Source: Labyrinthula sp. Ha (taxonomy: Eukaryota > Sar > Bigyra > Labyrinthulida > Labyrinthulaceae). Taken from it: DNA of 64,000 nt. The DNA is taken from positions 2,108,001-2,172,000 of the forward strand of contig JAALGZ010000001.1 in NCBI GenBank assembly GCA_015227615.1, given 5' to 3'. The notes beneath the pieces are model-generated. The model saw only the letters and a list, made by a program, of their open reading frames with translations. It searched no databases and was not told the origin of the DNA. Shown in pieces: positions 1 through 12,400 of this stretch (the stretch's first letter is position 1; every line of letters begins with the position of its first letter). The position numbers and the translations under genes were made by a program.

Positions 1-1337
1 CTGAAGAATGAGTTCCATACAGAGCATATTTGTATTTCTTTGCAAGACCCCAAAACCTTCATGTAAACTGAATTCTAATAAGAATGGGAATTTCAGCTGA
101 AGTTAAAAGAGATTATCAATATGGAGGCATCTAGAACGAGCAGATTGTAAAATTATTAAGTGATTTCTCTTTTGATGTTAAAGTTTGAAACAAAGAAACA
201 GTTTCTGGAAAATCTTTTTAATTAAATTCACACTATATATGAATGAATCACACCCCCACAGAAATACAATTTTGAAACTACTTTCCCAATTAATGGTTTT
301 TGAAAGATATTGCTCAGGGTTTGCCCTTAAGTTTCTTCCTTGGCCGTAAGAGTTAAAAGAACAGGTTCTTTCTTTATTTACTGCGAATCAAACCGAAAAA
401 TAAAGTTTTTGAAACATGTAAGATAATACATAGAATTAGTTCGCAAAGCTAAGTTTATTTCTATATTAAGCTGCAAACTATCTAATTTGGTGAGGCAATC
501 AATGCATATAATTCTGTGTTACGTTTCCAAGCACAATAATGTTCAATGAGATTTTATTCAAAATAGAGGGTGTGTTGCAACGATATCACTGTTGTTTGAC
601 AACAAGAGAAGATGAACAATGAGTGTAAACTTTATATCCAACAGCTTTATTGACTTTGTTAAGTAAAAGAAATAAAAAAACTAAAGAGTTATATAGAAAA
701 GGTAATGAACGCTCTAACATAAATTCAGAAAACTGGAACTCCATAAAAAAGTATATTTTTTTGAGTGTCAGCACAAAGAAGAACTTGAGTCAGTTGAACA
801 AATAAAGAACTTCTCTATGTTAAAATATACCAATAATAAATTTTGCAGTATATCTAATCTGACTCTTTCTAGGGCATAATGAAGTAACAAAAGACTTCTT
901 TCTTAAGAATAAGAAGGATTTTCCCCTGATTGGAATTGATGTCTGAAATTTCCTAGTTGCTATGAAGAGAAGATATAATCACTTAGTGAAAAGCTTTTTA
1001 GACCCATGTAATCTTCAAACAAACTAGGAACATCAAGATCATATCCAAACCTTTTTGAGAGGCGTTTTTTTCTACCTCAACAACTTAACTAGGTGGAACT
1101 TTGGAAAATATATTTCTTTGGAGTGCTTCAAGATCTTGATAGACAAAGGACTTCAACTAAATAAAAAGTAGATTTGAAAGCATTGTAAAAATAATAGATA
1201 TCCATAACTTCTGCGTTTAGTAAGAACCAAAGGTAAACTGCTTCTCAAACTACTGAAAACTGATTCTACTGTACTGGATCTATTCATAGAAAATACAGTT
1301 TCTGCTGCACATAATTACATCTTCAAAATGAAGCTCC

Positions 1338-2144
1338 TTGAAAAATATTAGCTTAGAAAACAAAAACGAGTTGAAACCTAAACAAAAAACAATTGTATTT
1401 TTATTTCAAGATCTAAATTTTATGTTTTGGAATGCAGTAAATAAACTCCCAAATAGCAAAGTTAAATCTTTGAGTTTGTTGAGTATAAACTATGTAATAT
1501 TCTTGCTTGAAAACAAAAATAAAAAGTGCGAAGATATTCTAGAAGAAACCAATTGTTCTTGCGAGAACATTGTCTCGAACATTATAAGATTATTCAATAG
1601 CATTTACGCACCAAAGAAGTTCAGTATCAGCAACTCCAAATATATTCTATTAGATTTATATTCCAAGATAGCTGATTTTCTTTTTCAACTTGGTTCTATC
1701 TCCAAAGAACTATTAAACCTAAATAAAGCAAGAAAATGAAACAAGAATAACATACCTGAGGAAGAAAGTATCCAATTGTACTTGTCTAATTGTTCAGAAG
1801 CCCTTCAAATAATTTCAAGGGTATAAAGGCTTTGACGGAGAAAAGAAACTTTGTATGAAATGTAAAGAATTTTGATAGTACAGATTATTCCAGATATTAG
1901 AAACTAACTTCGACAAATGTGTTAATAGAAGTTTCAAAAGCTGAATTTAAAGTTTTACCCAGATAGAAATACTCAAAATCAAGATATCAAAATAAGATCT
2001 GAAAATATGCTAAAGAAAATAAATAAAGCAAAGAGTATTTTATTAGATAGGCATGAGAGAAATATGTATGACATAGAAAGAAAAATAGATTTGAACAAAC
2101 ATATTCAACTACTTTGGGAAACTTGCTCTAGTTTGAGAGAATAG
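1338..2144 (+). pseudogene. Decayed J-domain (DnaJ-type) co-chaperone gene
   Basis: The first 133 codons are open but have no ATG; after a TGA the same frame runs on for about 28 more codons (EEESIQLYLSNCSEALQIIS). From about 1840 a J domain can be read: CMKCKEF, then two adjacent stops (TGA TAG), then YRLFQILETNFDK, then after a one-base shift near 1935 KLNLKFYPDRN and KKINKAKSILLDRHERNMYD, ending at TAG 2142-2144. Helix II, the loop and helix III of a J domain are recognisable. The invariant HPD that stimulates Hsp70 ATPase is YPD here, so the product would be inactive even if made. Several stops plus a frameshift point to a pseudogene of the host's own J-protein family. Whether the 133-codon front part belongs to the same gene is inferred only from frame and proximity. 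Confidence 0.5.
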
Positions 2145-2254
2145 ATTCTTCTTTGTTCTGGCTTTAAAAACATATTTTTTCTATTTAATATTCTCAGAAA
2201 ATAAACAAACTGAACCAGAAATGGTAAGACATTTCTTCTTTTGGAATATAGGAT

Positions 2255-3520
2255 TCACAGTACAGAAATATCATCCGTAGTAAAAATTTTAGCTTTTTCG
2301 AAACCATTAAAAGTAGAAGCTGCACACATTGTATAAGCTCCCATGTTCTCAAAGTATAACCAATCATCCAGTTGTAACACAGGTAGGTTAACCTTCTTCG
2401 AAATACAGTCAAGACCATCACAAGTCGGACCCCACAAAGAACTTTCTATGTGCTTCTCATTAGTTGAATCTGCTTTACATCTCAACACTTTTGCAAATAC
2501 ATCTGAATGATCGTAAATTAAGTTATTCAGTCCTCCATATACTCCTTCATCCATGTAATATCTGTAAACATCTTCGGCTTCACGTGGAACTCGTCTTGCT
2601 ATGACTTTACTTGCCAGAGTTGCCGCAGTGTCAACAAAAAATCTTCCTGGTTCTGCAATGATTTCATATCTGTTGCCATATAGTAAATCAACTGCTACAC
2701 TGACTACAGAAACCAAGTCAATAAACCTAAGTTTGCCATATTCTTCTTTCTTCTGGAGAATGAAGGTCTTAAGTTCATCTAAACTTTTTCCAGGACATTC
2801 TTTTAAACTGTATTTGAAGTCTTCAAGATTCTTTCCGCTAAAACCACCACCAATATTCAATAAAGGTTTTTTCCCCTTGTCCTGGAAGAAACCATGAGCT
2901 CTAGCCATTGCAAAGTGCTCTTTTGCCTCAACCAAAGCCTTGAGAAATGAAAGACCAGATTCACAACCAGATCCTACATGAAAACTAAACCCAACGAAAC
3001 TTTGTTCCATCCTGTTCTCTTTTATATACAATAACATTTCACCAATTTCACTTTTCTCAGCACCAAACTTTTCGCTTAATGTACAAACCGATTTTGAGTC
3101 ATCAGTTTTTAGACGAAGCAATAATTTTAAACCAGATAAGTTTTTTGATAGAGAGAATATCTTCTTCAGCTCATCAATGTTGTCAAACACAGTGAATGAA
3201 ACCCCTGATGTTTCTGCAAAAGCAAACTCTTTCTTTTGTTTAATAGGATTGGCATACAAAATATCATCCACATTTACACCTTGATCTAACACCTTTTTTA
3301 TCTCTCTTTGTGAACCGCAGTTGAAACCAAACGAAAACTCCTTAAGAGTAGAAATTACTCTTGCGTGATCATTTGCTTTTATGGCAAAGAACGGTTTTAT
3401 TCTTGGAAAACATTCCTTCCATATTATCGCCTTTGATCTAATATCGTCTAAGTTGATAAACATGAATTTTTCTGTTTGCCCATAATCAATAATTTTTATC
3501 AGATCATTTTTTTTATTCAT
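2255..3520 (-). CDS. ODC: Ornithine decarboxylase (PLP-dependent, fold type III)
   Basis: Makes putrescine from ornithine, the first step of polyamine synthesis, in the cytosol. The 421-residue protein has the whole family signature in order: PFFAIKAN (residues 43-50) with the PLP-binding lysine, FHVGSGC, the glycine loop NIGGGF, EPGRFFV, YMDEGVYGGLNN, WGPTCDGLD with the catalytic cysteine and substrate-binding aspartate, and ENMGAYT near the end. Usual eukaryotic ODC length is 420-460, so it is full length. The CDGLD motif favours ornithine over diaminopimelate or arginine as substrate. It starts at a true ATG, has no intron that I can see and ends in a standard stop. It is the only intact gene in the first 7 kb, with decayed loci on both sides. 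No antizyme-type degradation tail can be recognised. Confidence 0.93.
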   Translation of the reverse strand: MNKKNDLIKIIDYGQTEKFMFINLDDIRSKAIIWKECFPRIKPFFAIKANDHARVISTLKEFSFGFNCGSQREIKKVLDQGVNVDDILYANPIKQKKEFAFAETSGVSFTVFDNIDELKKIFSLSKNLSGLKLLLRLKTDDSKSVCTLSEKFGAEKSEIGEMLLYIKENRMEQSFVGFSFHVGSGCESGLSFLKALVEAKEHFAMARAHGFFQDKGKKPLLNIGGGFSGKNLEDFKYSLKECPGKSLDELKTFILQKKEEYGKLRFIDLVSVVSVAVDLLYGNRYEIIAEPGRFFVDTAATLASKVIARRVPREAEDVYRYYMDEGVYGGLNNLIYDHSDVFAKVLRCKADSTNEKHIESSLWGPTCDGLDCISKKVNLPVLQLDDWLYFENMGAYTMCAASTFNGFEKAKIFTTDDISVL

Positions 3521-3882
3521 CTTGATTTTCTTCCAACCAGTTATGTTTTGAATATATTAACATACGTGGCCATTTTTTTGCCACGTAAACTTAAAAATAA
3601 GATATTATTTATATACATCAATTTGGTTTCACAAGAAAAAAGATAGAATATAACAAAGTTACAAATACACTTTCTGATAAATGAGAAATCTTTTTATTTT
3701 AGAAAAGCTAAAATTTACTAGTATAGGTATTACCTAATTCCTTCGCTCTAGAAATGACAATAGGTCAAGATCAGTGTAGTTTTAGTGGGCTAGAAGTACT
3801 GAAAAAGATTCTTCAAAACTATCCCTGCACGGTTTTTCAAGCATCTTGCTTTGAAAACTTCAAGCAGAAATTTTGTTTTCTA

Positions 3883-4320
3883 TTACTCGCAATCGTCGCA
3901 GTCTTTGCAAGTATAGTATACAGCTCCATCTCGAGTAATCCCAAGAACAATATTCTCACTACACATTCTTTCTTCTCCCTCAAAGCAGCATGCCCAATCA
4001 CATGGTTTTTTTTCAGTTTCTCTCTCGCAATGTGTAACTCCATCTGGTTCTACTCCTTCGGGAATTGAGGCTGTGTCATTGCTTGTAACTCCAACAGTAT
4101 TTGCAGCTTCACCAGAAAAAGTAAGAAAGATAATTCCTATAAAAAAAATTATTACACTTATCAAAACCGCAAAAACTGTGGGAATAAGCCAAGTCAATGT
4201 TTCCAACTGATCAAGCTTCCGGTTCTCTTCAGGGACGGGTATTCTAACCTTGATTGGAATAGAGGTTCTTTGAACATTAGGAACTTCTAAAGCACCTGCT
4301 TAATCAGAAGTAGTTTTCAT
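3883..4320 (-). pseudogene. Small single-pass membrane protein with early in-frame stop
   Basis: One frame of 146 codons runs from an ATG at 4320 to a TAA at 3883-3885, interrupted only by TAA at codon 7 (4300-4302): it reads MKTTSD, stop, AGALEVPNVQ and onward. After the stop come a charged stretch, one strong transmembrane segment (WLIPTVFAVLISVIIFFIGI) and a Cys-rich tail with pairs such as CCFEGEERMC and CKDCDDC, likely disulfide bonded outside the cell. There is no other in-frame ATG before the membrane segment. Either the gene has been broken by one base change, or it starts at a non-AUG codon, or an upstream exon that I cannot place joins after the stop. I do not recognise the family. 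It lies upstream of ODC on the same strand, about 360 bp away. Confidence 0.4.
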
Positions 4321-4900
4321 GGCGACTATTTAATAATTTAGAGTTAATGTGCTTCCCGGATCGGTTATGCCATATTTCCCGGTTTTCATTTAATCTTGCA
4401 TTTTTACACGACATTACTACCAGAGAAGCAAATGTCTTACTTCAGTTATTTTTCTAGCTCTAACCTCTGACCTAGTCCCTGTAGAAAAAATAAAAAAAAA
4501 TTACATTCCAAAATAACAGTAAGCTGGTAAAATGCCATCAACAAGAACTAAATATTCACGTTGAGCTTCGGTTAACATTACAACCATATAATCCTGTGCA
4601 GAGCCTTGGACTACGGCTCTTAGATGTATATGGACTTCCACCAAACAGACTTAACTTTACTTTAGAAAATGGTTAGCATATTTGTTTTGCACTGATTTAA
4701 GAGTCTTGCAACAATGAATACAGAAAGGGAGTAAAAAATATTTTCAGTGAATTTAGTGAGATATGATGTTTCTTCGACCCTTGTATAAGAGAAGAAACCT
4801 CTGGGTTGTATCTAATAGACAAGAATTGTAATGCTACTGATGTTCGCAGAATGAGAACAACATTCAGGAACATAGTATTCAATAGTTCCATTAACAAGAT

Positions 4901-5605
4901 TCAATTTTTTGATAGCTTACGGTTTATGTTTTCTGAATATTTCAGTACTCCCAAAATAAAGAAATCTATGAGAACTAATAAAGGAAACAAAAGCAAGAGA
5001 TAGTTCTCGACAACTTCGGGGATCGTACAACCGCAATAAGAGAAGTTTAATTTTCTGTAATCCACCCTGTCCCTCGTGCTGATTCTGCTACTTGTTGAAT
5101 TAATTTCCATCTTCAGCGGCAAAAAGTTAGTGTTAAGATAGAGAATACCTGACAGGTAGAAAAAGTCTAGGAAGCTTACTTTGTACTGAGTGCAAATAAT
5201 CTGAGCTGACACATTATCACAAACAGTTTTCTTGCCCATATGTCAACTCCACTTTAAAATAGTTTTGTTCCTTTCAACGAGTTCAACTCCTTCTTTCTAT
5301 GTTATTTCTAAATAGTGGACTCACGTATTCTAGTTGTTGATGTTCGAAAGATCCTTCTACACCAAATCCGAATCCTACGCTTTTAGAATAAATACAGCCG
5401 CAGTGGAGTCGAAGAATTATGATGTTATAAAAAGTTCTAACACAATTTGCCAACACTTTTGGAATTAACTTCTTCATCATTTCTGCATGTTGCTCAAATT
5501 TATTTTCTGGATGTGTTTCATGCACTTAGTAATTGACAGGCAATAAGTCCGGCATCCAATACATTGATTCTCCGTATTTTTCCAGCTCCTAGAGGAGCTC
5601 TTACT
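4901..5605 (-). pseudogene. Membrane protein gene with a 28-nt intron and in-frame stops
   Basis: Reading the minus strand from about 5605, one frame gives EKYGESMYWMPDLLPVNY, TAA, VHETHPENKFEQHAEMMKK, and a segment ending FEHQQLEY. A 28-nt GT-AG intron (5297-5324) follows, and after it the same reading continues KEGVELVERNKTILKWS, TGA, HMGKKTVCD and on to a final transmembrane segment (NYLLLLFPLLVLIDFFILG) and stop at 4901. The coherent frame over some 220 codons, broken only by one TAA and one TGA, suggests a recently inactivated gene, or a segment 5239-4901 now used alone (it has its own ATG). Family not recognised; the C-terminal anchor suggests a membrane protein with a luminal or extracellular Cys-containing domain. 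Confidence 0.35.
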
Positions 5606-5609
5606 ACTA

Positions 5610-7720
5610 GCATCATTATGTAACTGTAAAGCATAATGCGAATAATGCAAAGTGAATTGTCATAGAAAGTGAAGTTTATAAATAAGTAGCAATTTATGAG
5701 TGAATCATATGAAGTTTAAGAATACTTCAATTGACTGGTATATTGTGTACTCAAGAGATATATATTGCCTAACCTCACCTTGAGTAAGGTTTTTAAGGAT
5801 TGCTCAAGGTAGTTTATTATACACTCCCTCTTGGAATCTGCTTTTCTTGTACCCAATCAAATTATTGCAACTGAGAGTTTTTTTCTGTTCTCACCTGATA
5901 ATAGGTGTTATACTAGCCTTTTTCAATATCGTTTCAATGATAATTACCCTATCTGTTTTATTTTAAATTTTCATCTCAATTTATTTTACCATGTTTCTTT
6001 TTCCTTTCTATACCTTGTAATTGAAAAGAAACTTTATTCAATATTTATTCGCTCTATACATACTTCCAGTAATTAAAGCTCAATGAAGCTGTTCTGTATG
6101 CTACTAGCAGCTACCTAATCACCTATTATTCAGTGTATTATTATATTTTGCTTAGTATAGAATCATTTTTTCATCAGACACCCATGAAACTATATCAATA
6201 CGGTAAAATCCCTGAAATGTAACTGCGATTAAATTTATTTGAGCGATTAATAGCACTGAGACAAATAGACTATTAAGACAAGTTTGGACAAGAGTCAGAA
6301 GCTGGTGAAATATCCACTCTGAAAATAACTGATGCAAATACCTATAGTTCCGCCCACAAAAATTTAACCTCCTACGTAGTTCTAAAAAGCGTCATCTAAA
6401 TGTAGATGTAAATATTATAACTTATTTGTGCAATCAAAATTGAATAAATCCCTGACAAATCTACCATAAATGACTATAAGAACCATTTACTAAGCCAAAC
6501 CCACAACCCTTAGTCAACCCGGAATGAGCTTCTAATTGGTTAAAGAAACTTCATTTAAGGTACAAGTAAATCATACCCATTAACTTCATTAGCTGTTTCG
6601 AGAAGAAACTTCTACATGACTTTAAATGGAGGCATATAAACGCATAATATCATGGAAGAACGAGTCTCTATATCATGTTGATGATCGATGGCAATTATAA
6701 ATATCAGAGCTGCAATCTACTACAGTTCAACCTTAAACCAAAATGAATGTTTCATGAAAATAGTTTAATAATACTCACTGATTTCACGATGCGATATCTA
6801 AGTTTATGAATCTATGACACATTTTCATTAATAATACTTGAGCAGCTGTTTCCATTATCTTCAAAAGACATGCTGATCACAGCGACCATTCTATTTTAGA
6901 ATCATCGGTAAAAGATAACATTTTGCCGGGTAGAAACTAAGATTAAAGGAATATCTTTTGCAACTTTATGCAAACATAATAAAAAAAAGGGTCCTCATCT
7001 TGTTACCAATATTATGTTTTCTCTAAAGATAATGTAGTTCGTATAAATGAAAACGACAAAAAGCAACTAGTAGTATCTTTAGTCCTTTCTCGAAAGAACA
7101 AAGAGCATTTGCTCGTGTTAGGTTTAATTAAAATACTCCCCATATCCTTAAAGATTTAACCATAGCGAAAAACTAACGATAACAAGGCTACTCTTAGCTT
7201 TGCCAATGTATATTTAAGATATATTGAAATCGAACTAGAGAAGGCTGAAGCTAATGCACGTGTTTAAACTCTATGATTTCTTTTGATTCTAATCAAGTCT
7301 AACCATACCCACCTGCTTGATGATTACTAGTATGGAATTCCACCACCGCCCTAGTCAACAATTTACTCAATTGAAGATCTGAAAAAGGACCGCTAGGTGA
7401 TAGCTTAATGCCTTTGAGAACAAAACGAAAATGAGTTCTAAATACTGCTTTGAACCCTAAATATTTAATATTTTATCAAAACTAGTTTTCTGTGGTTTTA
7501 ACCGTAGGCCCTATGGAAAACAATCTATGTTTTAAATAATATTTTTTATTCTCTATGGTTCATAGTCACTCACTGACTTTAAAACTGAGTATTATATATT
7601 TAATTTAGAGTTAAAGAGGTTAAATGAACACAGACTTTATTTTTTGTTAAATCACTGTAACTATGAGCTTAAAGAGTTTATCAGGTTGAGTATTTTACTG
7701 TGTCTACGGTAGATAAAAAT
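5610..7720. other. Gene-poor AT-rich stretch
   Basis: No ORF with a credible start, composition or family match was seen on either strand. The longest open stretches (5831-6076 plus, 6152-6337 minus) have hydrophobic, low-complexity translations and no flanking intron signals that would extend them. Confidence 0.5.
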
Positions 7721-7722
7721 AT

Positions 7723-8166
7723 TTACTCCTTATATTTCTGGCTGTTTAAGAAAATAGAAATTTCTTTTTCTACAAGAAATTTATAGTGTGTAAGATGGCC
7801 TTTAAGATTCTTGTCTTTAAAGCTAGAAGTTTTAGGTTTCAATTGTTTGAAATGCGATACAGATCTTCTTGAAAGACTCCTGTGTCGAAAGAAGCCACTA
7901 AAATTCAGATTCATAGTAGCGTTTTTACACCCTTCAAAATTATTTGAAAACTCATCTCCATAGCTTTTCTCCGAAGAGTTCAAATGAGCACATTTATTCT
8001 TTTTACCTATATCATTTTCACCATTCAGATAAACAGACTCTTCAGAATTTTTCCTAGATTTCGCTAAAGGAACATTCAAACTACAACTACTCGAAACATG
8101 TTTTAACTTGGGAACAAAGGCAGGAAATAATGATGGAATTTTTTCTTCTTTCTTTCGGCTAAACAT
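7723..8166 (-). CDS. Small basic hypothetical protein (147 aa)
   Basis: Starts at a real ATG, 118 bp downstream of the stop of the PAS-like gene on the same strand. The product is rich in Ser, Lys and Asn, with a basic patch FFRHRSLSRRSVSHFKQLK around residues 92-110 and no hydrophobic segment. Composition looks like a disordered, possibly nuclear protein. I recognise no domain. An open frame of this length is unlikely by chance in DNA this AT-rich, which is the main support. It could also be a downstream exon of a longer transcript, but no short intron was found that joins it to its neighbour. Confidence 0.45.
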   Translation of the reverse strand: MFSRKKEEKIPSLFPAFVPKLKHVSSSCSLNVPLAKSRKNSEESVYLNGENDIGKKNKCAHLNSSEKSYGDEFSNNFEGCKNATMNLNFSGFFRHRSLSRRSVSHFKQLKPKTSSFKDKNLKGHLTHYKFLVEKEISIFLNSQKYKE

Positions 8167-8284
8167 ATGTCTTCAGAAAATGAATATTTAGCCGTTTAGT
8201 TTCACAGTAAAAATTAACAAAAATATAAATGATGAAATAATCTTAGTCTCCAGGGACATATCTCCAATATAAAGATACTTGAAG

Positions 8285-9432
8285 TCACAATAACATCAAT
8301 TGGGTAGAAGGTTCTAATATAGTTTGATCAGTTGATACTTGGAAAAATAGTTGATCTATATTCTGACCCACAGCGGTTGCATAAATTAATGCAGGATACC
8401 TTGCTCCACCATGTATCGAAGTTGCGCGTAACCAGACACTACCAGGGTTTCTTAACTTGGTTCTCCCAAACCTTAATATGTTAAAGTATTCCGTAATTGA
8501 AGTTGGCACCAATAGACCATTCCGTATATTTCCGAAGAGATCAACAAAGTTTTTATCCATATAGTGGATTTTCCCTGTGATTCGAGAAAGCGTAACCTCT
8601 GCGATGGGTACTAAGAATAAAACAAGAGATCAAGAAATACAATCTGCACGAAAAACCCTGTGAGAAGAAAAAGGAAGGATCCATTCTTTTGAATAGTAGT
8701 ATGATGTCTTAGCAGCTTTCTCCATTAAGTAAGCAATAGCAGGAAAGTTCACAGACATATTGACCTCGGCCAACGCAGCCAAACACTGATCTATTTCAGC
8801 CTTTCCCATGTTGAAGACTTTATACAAAGTGGAAGCATCATTATGACTGATATCTGCTAAAGCAACAATGGAAGACGTTTTTCCAAGTTTTGAGTTTGAG
8901 CCTTCCCGTCTTTTTTTCTCCTAGAGTGAAACGTTCAAAAAGATTTACGGGAACAACAAGTGCATTTCTTTTTATGTTAACCTTTTTTATTCTGATTTTC
9001 CTTCTTTTCTTATGCTTTTTTTCATGGTATCCATAAGGATATTTGTAAGTGAGAACTGAAACTGCAGTAGTCCTCTTTCTATTCTTGATTTGTAGTTTTC
9101 GAAGAAAGTGATAGGCATCAGCAGGTTTTCCATATTCGTTCACCATTCTTAACTCAGAGAGCAGATCTTCTTCGACTTCTTCTTTAAATGGAGAGTAATT
9201 TTCTGCTCCTCTTATATGTGAAGAGATTAAACTAATGAAAGCAGTGACAGGACGTTTGGGAATCTTCCTCCTAGAGTTCTTCCATTTTTTAAAGCAGTCC
9301 AAAGAAATTATATTCTGGTACACAAACTTCTAAAATGAATTTAAAAACAGATATAAATACCCCATGTTTATCATAAGAAATGAATGATAAAAGAATATCA
9401 AGGGAAGTTTTTTTCCGATGTTTATTCTGCAT
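8285..9432 (-). CDS. Basic protein with C-terminal PAS-like domain, four exons
   Basis: Four open segments in different frames join through three GT-AG introns: 9330-9360 (31 nt), 8921-8948 (28 nt) and 8611-8640 (30 nt). Exons are 9432-9361, 9329-8949, 8920-8641 and 8610-8285, giving 352 residues from an ATG at 9432 (MQNKHRKKTSLDILL). Residues 128-147 are strongly basic (HEKKHKKRRKIRIKKVNIKR), a probable nuclear localisation signal. The last 110 residues look like a PAS fold: PIAEVTLSRITGKIHYMDKN followed by FVDLFG, later WLRATSIHGG, YPALIYATAVG and LFFQVSTD, matching the usual strand pattern of PAS sensors. A role in transcriptional control, as for PAS-bearing regulators of stramenopiles and fungi, is inference; no DNA-binding domain is recognised. 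The middle region (residues 160-235) has no match that I can name. Confidence 0.7.
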
Positions 9433-12400
9433 ATTTCTGGGTGTGTTGTTTTTACGCGTGTTTATGAAGATAGGGTATAGAAACTAGGTGTTGTAATGGA
9501 ATTATCTGCTGTAATAATGGAATTTCTCTTTCAGTAAAATTAGATAGAAGGGGAGATTGTAATTAAATAATATGTTGATAATTAATGTTCAATATCGGCA
9601 TTTGGCTGACCGGAAACTGGGTTCGATTATCCATAACCAGATTTCCGGTAACTGTTTGTAGAAATTTGGGCAATCTTATAAAATATTATCTGAAGGTGCG
9701 CGTTTTGGTTGAAGCAATTGAAGCACAAAACTCAACATAAAAGCTAGAATTGATACTTGAAAACTCCTTTATCATTAGTATACAAGGTCTTTCTTCTCGA
9801 GAGAATCATATGAGCTGCTGTTTGACATTGTCTATTCTATTCGGCTAGACAACTAGTGTCTTCAAAGAAAGAAAAGACTTCATACAATGCTCTTTAACCT
9901 GTTTTATTAGTTTCTAGCTTCCTTTATTGAAACACCAGCGCTTAAAAATAGAAAGAATAAAATACATTGTGTAAACAAAATATGACCAAGGTCAACTTAC
10001 TAGCTTTTCTGACGTTTCTGGTGGAAGTTAAGTTTTCATGAGGGGGGCAGCTGTTTTGGTATGCTTAATGCTGATAAGAAATGAATAGCATAGAGCTGTG
10101 TAACTATTGTATGATTCTAATACCTCTGAAGTTTAGGTTACCAATGTTAATAAATCAAATATTCAGCTTCACTGGTGTGCGAGCTACCTCAGCACGGGTC
10201 ATCTTCTATTAGTCACAATCAGTTAGATTCAAAGGTTGGAATCCTTTGATTTTTGAAAAAAAAGCAAGAGAGAAGGGTGAAACAGAAAATTCTTAGCCTT
10301 AAAGGACAGATTTTTTGAATACGTAACAAAAAGCTATGAGTTAATTTCGCTTCAATGGTGGCTTAAAAACTACAGAGATGCCGCGGAGAGTTGAGCTTGA
10401 AGGATCATCCAGCAAAGATTTCAACAAGCTATATGTCATTTTTTATATAAAGTAGTCTTTGGTGATGTTTTTACCAACTTGATTGAAAGATTAATGTAGC
10501 TCTCTGTATCTTGCCTTTCTTTCACTTAAATCTTGAAGAGGTTGAGGTTTTGGTAGGTTAATTGCCACAAGATTTATCACAGCAAAATCTCGGCTGGAAG
10601 CTGGTATCTCTACAAATAACAGGTCAAGATATGTCACTTAATAGTAGCACGGAAAGTAGTTTTTGTTTCCAATATATCATAAAACACTCTGAGCTCTAGA
10701 AGCTTAAATCTTAAAATCAAAACCCTCGTATGTATGAACACAGTTGTCACAAACCAGGCTACGACGCATATATAAGGTCTTCCAACATCTTTTCTATTGC
10801 AGTGCAAGTATCTGAGCTTAAGAATCACTCAAAAACTCAAAAAATTCTCTGAAAAGAAGCCAATTTAGTTTTTTGAATACTTTTTTGTAACTCTGGTTCT
10901 TGTTGTCTTCATGAATGACCGGTATGGATCGTTTAAGCAAAAGCGCGTTTAAGTTAAGTCGCTCTCCTAGAATTGCTTTTTTCTAAAGACCGATTCAGCG
11001 AACTTATTTCCAACCTCTCATGTACTTATGTTTCAACTAAGCGGAACGGTTTAAGTAGGTTGAAGTCAAAATTAAATCTGTTGAGGAATTGAATCGCCAA
11101 CTAGTATACATAGAATTGGAGTTTATCTCTTAACAAAATTCCAAACCTATATGTATTAAAGAATACTCTAGGGTTCTTAGTCTGATTATATAGGTAATAA
11201 TCGCTTCCTCAGATTTAGTTAAAAATATCTTCAAGATGTAGGTTTTGGCTTAAAATCAATACTATAACTTATATCACTCTAAGAAAGATGTTCACATTAA
11301 TTTGCAGTCTAACCTAAATTTCTGTATTCGTGTATTCGCTCTAATAAGCTCCTGTTAGTATTGCTCAAATATAATAGGTTTAAAAGCTTTAAAAAGTATA
11401 TACCTAGAAGAATTTTCATTAGTGAATAGTCCGCTTATCATTCCTGACATCTGTCAAGGGTACATGGGGATATTCATCGCAAAAGTGTCACCGAGAATTC
11501 AAGACCGTGTCTGATTACTAAGTTTAAGCTGCTTAAGTTTTGGGCTAGTAAAACTAAAATACAATTAAGCAAGATACCAATAATACGTGTCCATGGAATC
11601 AACTTAAACCAAGAGCAAGGAGTTCCTTTGTCATGTTTTTTTTGTCTTTAGCTCGCTTAAATCTAAATATTTCCTTGGATATGTGTTTTGACATAACTAG
11701 TTACCAATGTCAAAATCCAACTTACTTGCTCTCTATTTACACTCATATTTCTTTATGCTAGCCCTTTTGCTGAAGCATTAGAAATCAAAGCTATTCCAAC
11801 CTGGAATTTTGCCAATAAGCTTACGAAATACAATCGGTATCCCTAAAGAAAAATACCAAGATTAAAATTAAAAACATATATAAAACAAGTTTATCTATTA
11901 ACTTAAACACTTTAATGTATATTTAAGCTTCTTTACAATAATCCAGTGTACTGATATAAAATTAACGGTGCCCTATCTGGAGTCCAATTATTAATAATCT
12001 TTACAACCATAATTGACTCAACACATGTCTCAGCCTTAGAAAGTGTATTGAATATTATCTTCGGACTTCAAATATAATAAATACATTCAAATGTTAAGAA
12101 ATATTTTTTAGGCGAAGAGACTCATTTTCGTTGGACTTGTTTTAAGAATATATATATATATATATAAATTCCTTTTGTATCACAGAATACCTCTTTTTCA
12201 TACTATTCACCTAGAAGATGCGATGAAGATACAGTGGCAGTAGAAAAAAATAAAATAACATTGAAATCAGTAGTGATGAGGTATAGAGAATCTTCTCTTC
12301 AATTTGAACTTTCATTGAAATATGAAACTAATGGATCTGCAAAATACAATTATCATCCTACTCAGAAGGAAGAAAAAGTTTTTCATCTCTGGGTTCAAAA

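Noticed and set aside
8841-9020. A frameshift in the A7 run near 8913 that would join two ORFs of the PAS-like gene
   Set aside because: A 28-nt GT-AG intron (8921-8948) just before it joins the same frames without a frameshift and fits all other introns here.
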